This document shows positions 63,801 through 64,000 of a stretch of 64,000 bases of DNA, one piece after another. Under the pieces are notes generated by a model. It ran no database searches, was not told the origin of the DNA, and was given only the letters and a program-made list of their open reading frames with translations. The translations under genes were made by a program, and so were the position numbers. Source of the DNA: Cordylochernes scorpioides (taxonomy: Eukaryota > Arthropoda > Arachnida > Pseudoscorpiones > Chernetidae); the NCBI GenBank assembly GCA_030710605.1, contig CP092877.1:76860909-76924908 (forward strand). The letters run 5' to 3'. Positions within the stretch are counted from its first letter, which is position 1; each line of letters opens with the position of its first letter.

Positions 63801-64000
63801 ATTTTTTCCAGTTTTCTATGGCTTGTACATTCTTCAAATCTATATCGCTTCAACATATGAACTTATTTCATTTATTTCAGTTTTCTATGGCTTGTACCTT
63901 CTTCAAATCTATCGCTTCAACATATGAACTTGTTCATTTGTTCCAGTTTTCTATGGCTTGTACATTCTTCAAATCTATCGCTTCAACATATAACCTTATT
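60854..64000 (+). CDS. Secreted protein family, gene 3 (exon 1 only; continues beyond the window)
   Basis: Exon 1 is 60854-60868, encoding MAFLL, with the start context TCACCATGG and donor GTAAGT at 60869 in phase 0. Promoter block, TATA box, exon length, final CTG codon and donor all match genes 1 and 2. No exon 2 is found up to 64000: no His-rich frame exists in this stretch, so the intron exceeds 3.1 kb and the body of the protein lies to the right. That the missing exon encodes a His-rich chain is inference from paralogy. Intron 1 carries an inverted pair of hammerhead repeats, a truncated LINE with a target duplication and a ~67-bp array. The listed span is the visible transcript, not coding throughout. 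Confidence 0.7.
60991..61023 (-). ncRNA. Hammerhead-like motif, degraded
   Basis: The minus strand reads CTGACGA, stem GAACAAAATATTTTTGTT, then TAAACGTC where GAAAC is expected, so the core G is lost. Confidence 0.5.
61118..61150 (+). ncRNA. Hammerhead ribozyme motif, copy 5
   Basis: CTGAGGA, stem GAACAAAAGATTTTTGTC, GAAATGTC. The core is complete (CUGANGA..GAAA). Stem I can pair CTC before the core with GAG after GTC. Confidence 0.6.
61250..62025 (+). other. Gene 3 intron, T-rich with diverged array units
   Basis: Phrases similar to the downstream 67-bp array (TCTTCTAACTTTTCTGTC, TTCAATCTCTAAAG, TCGCTTCAATCTA) recur irregularly, so this looks like old, decayed array. Confidence 0.4.
62038..62390 (+). 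mobile_element. 5'-truncated LINE, ORF2 C-terminus
   Basis: A 12-bp duplication ATTACTTTCGAT (62026-62037, 62391-62402) defines 353 bp. It encodes LLNRFRTGQGRCAELMKLWG, CACNVPQSMSHILDDCPLYK and TPEALNWLKALPLRL-stop (62290-62292), the C-terminal zinc-like domain common to RTE/Jockey-type ORF2. It ends CATAAGCATAAATAA. Open reading throughout suggests a recent insertion into the gene 3 intron. Confidence 0.85.
62405..64000 (+). repeat. Intron 1 array of gene 3, ~65-67-bp units with acceptor-like sites
   Basis: About two dozen units: CTTGTACATTCTTCAAATC, TATCGCTTCAACATATGAAC, TTATTTCATTTATTTCAG and TTTTCTATGG. Most contain a pyrimidine-rich tract ending TTTCAG or TTCCAG, resembling a 3' splice site. 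Units shorten to ~65 bp where TTGTTCATTTGTTCCAG replaces the longer form. The array runs off the right edge. Confidence 0.85.

Overview
The window looks like an AT-rich animal nuclear genome, most likely an arthropod; an arachnid is my guess but is not proven. The evidence is GT-AG introns, TATA promoters and a repeat load typical of arthropods: mariner, Ty3/gypsy, Penelope-like elements with hammerhead ribozymes, Helitrons, at least three tRNA-related SINE-type families and several LINE clades. Nothing looks bacterial or viral. More than 80% of the window is repeat or undecoded spacer.

The host-gene content I can support is a small paralogous family of secreted histidine-rich proteins. Gene 1 (+) has exon 1 at 5796-5810 and exon 2 at 8799-9401. 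Gene 2 (-) has exon 1 at 29531-29517 and exon 2 at 25171-24521. Gene 3 (+) shows only exon 1 (60854-60868) and continues past the right edge. All three have the same design: a CTATATATAC TATA box 33-36 bp before the ATG, a 15-nt first exon encoding five residues (MLALL, MADLL, MAFLL) that ends in CTG, a GTAAGT donor in phase 0, and, where visible, a second exon that completes the signal peptide and encodes a His/Gly/Asp/Lys repeat protein. Upstream of each TATA box lies a gap-free 31-bp block of the form AAGT-n5-ACGC-n8-CAAATRGGTC. In all three genes intron 1 carries tandem arrays; in genes 1 and 2 these clearly include copies of the exon-1/5' splice-site region. This cluster is the best candidate here for an undescribed system. 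Metal binding in a hardened cuticle structure is a hypothesis from composition only.

Layout: 1-2.05 kb, Ty3/gypsy gag-pol relic with a nested LINE; 2.2-5.1 kb, TRIM and LINE relics; 5.7-9.4 kb, gene 1; 9.7-13.4 kb, LINE, hammerhead and MITE repeats; 13.8-24.3 kb, an ~87-bp satellite invaded by a 2A-bearing CR1-like LINE, a mariner, hairpin MITEs, SINEs and Helitrons, partly organised as a ~2.5-kb higher-order repeat; 24.4-29.6 kb, gene 2 with a 73-bp minisatellite and Helitron ends in its intron; 30-52 kb, foldback MITEs, SINE relics, LINE 3' ends, a Penelope fragment and a TRIM inside a hairpin MITE carrying CTCF-like motifs; 52.3-56.4 kb, an (AC)n-flanked LINE with a 2-kb GC-rich ORF1 between tandem LINE 3' ends; 56.6-60.2 kb, an 85-bp array, a second Penelope fragment and an R2/R4-like LINE terminus; 60.7-64 kb, gene 3 promoter, exon 1 and an intron array with about two dozen acceptor-like sites.
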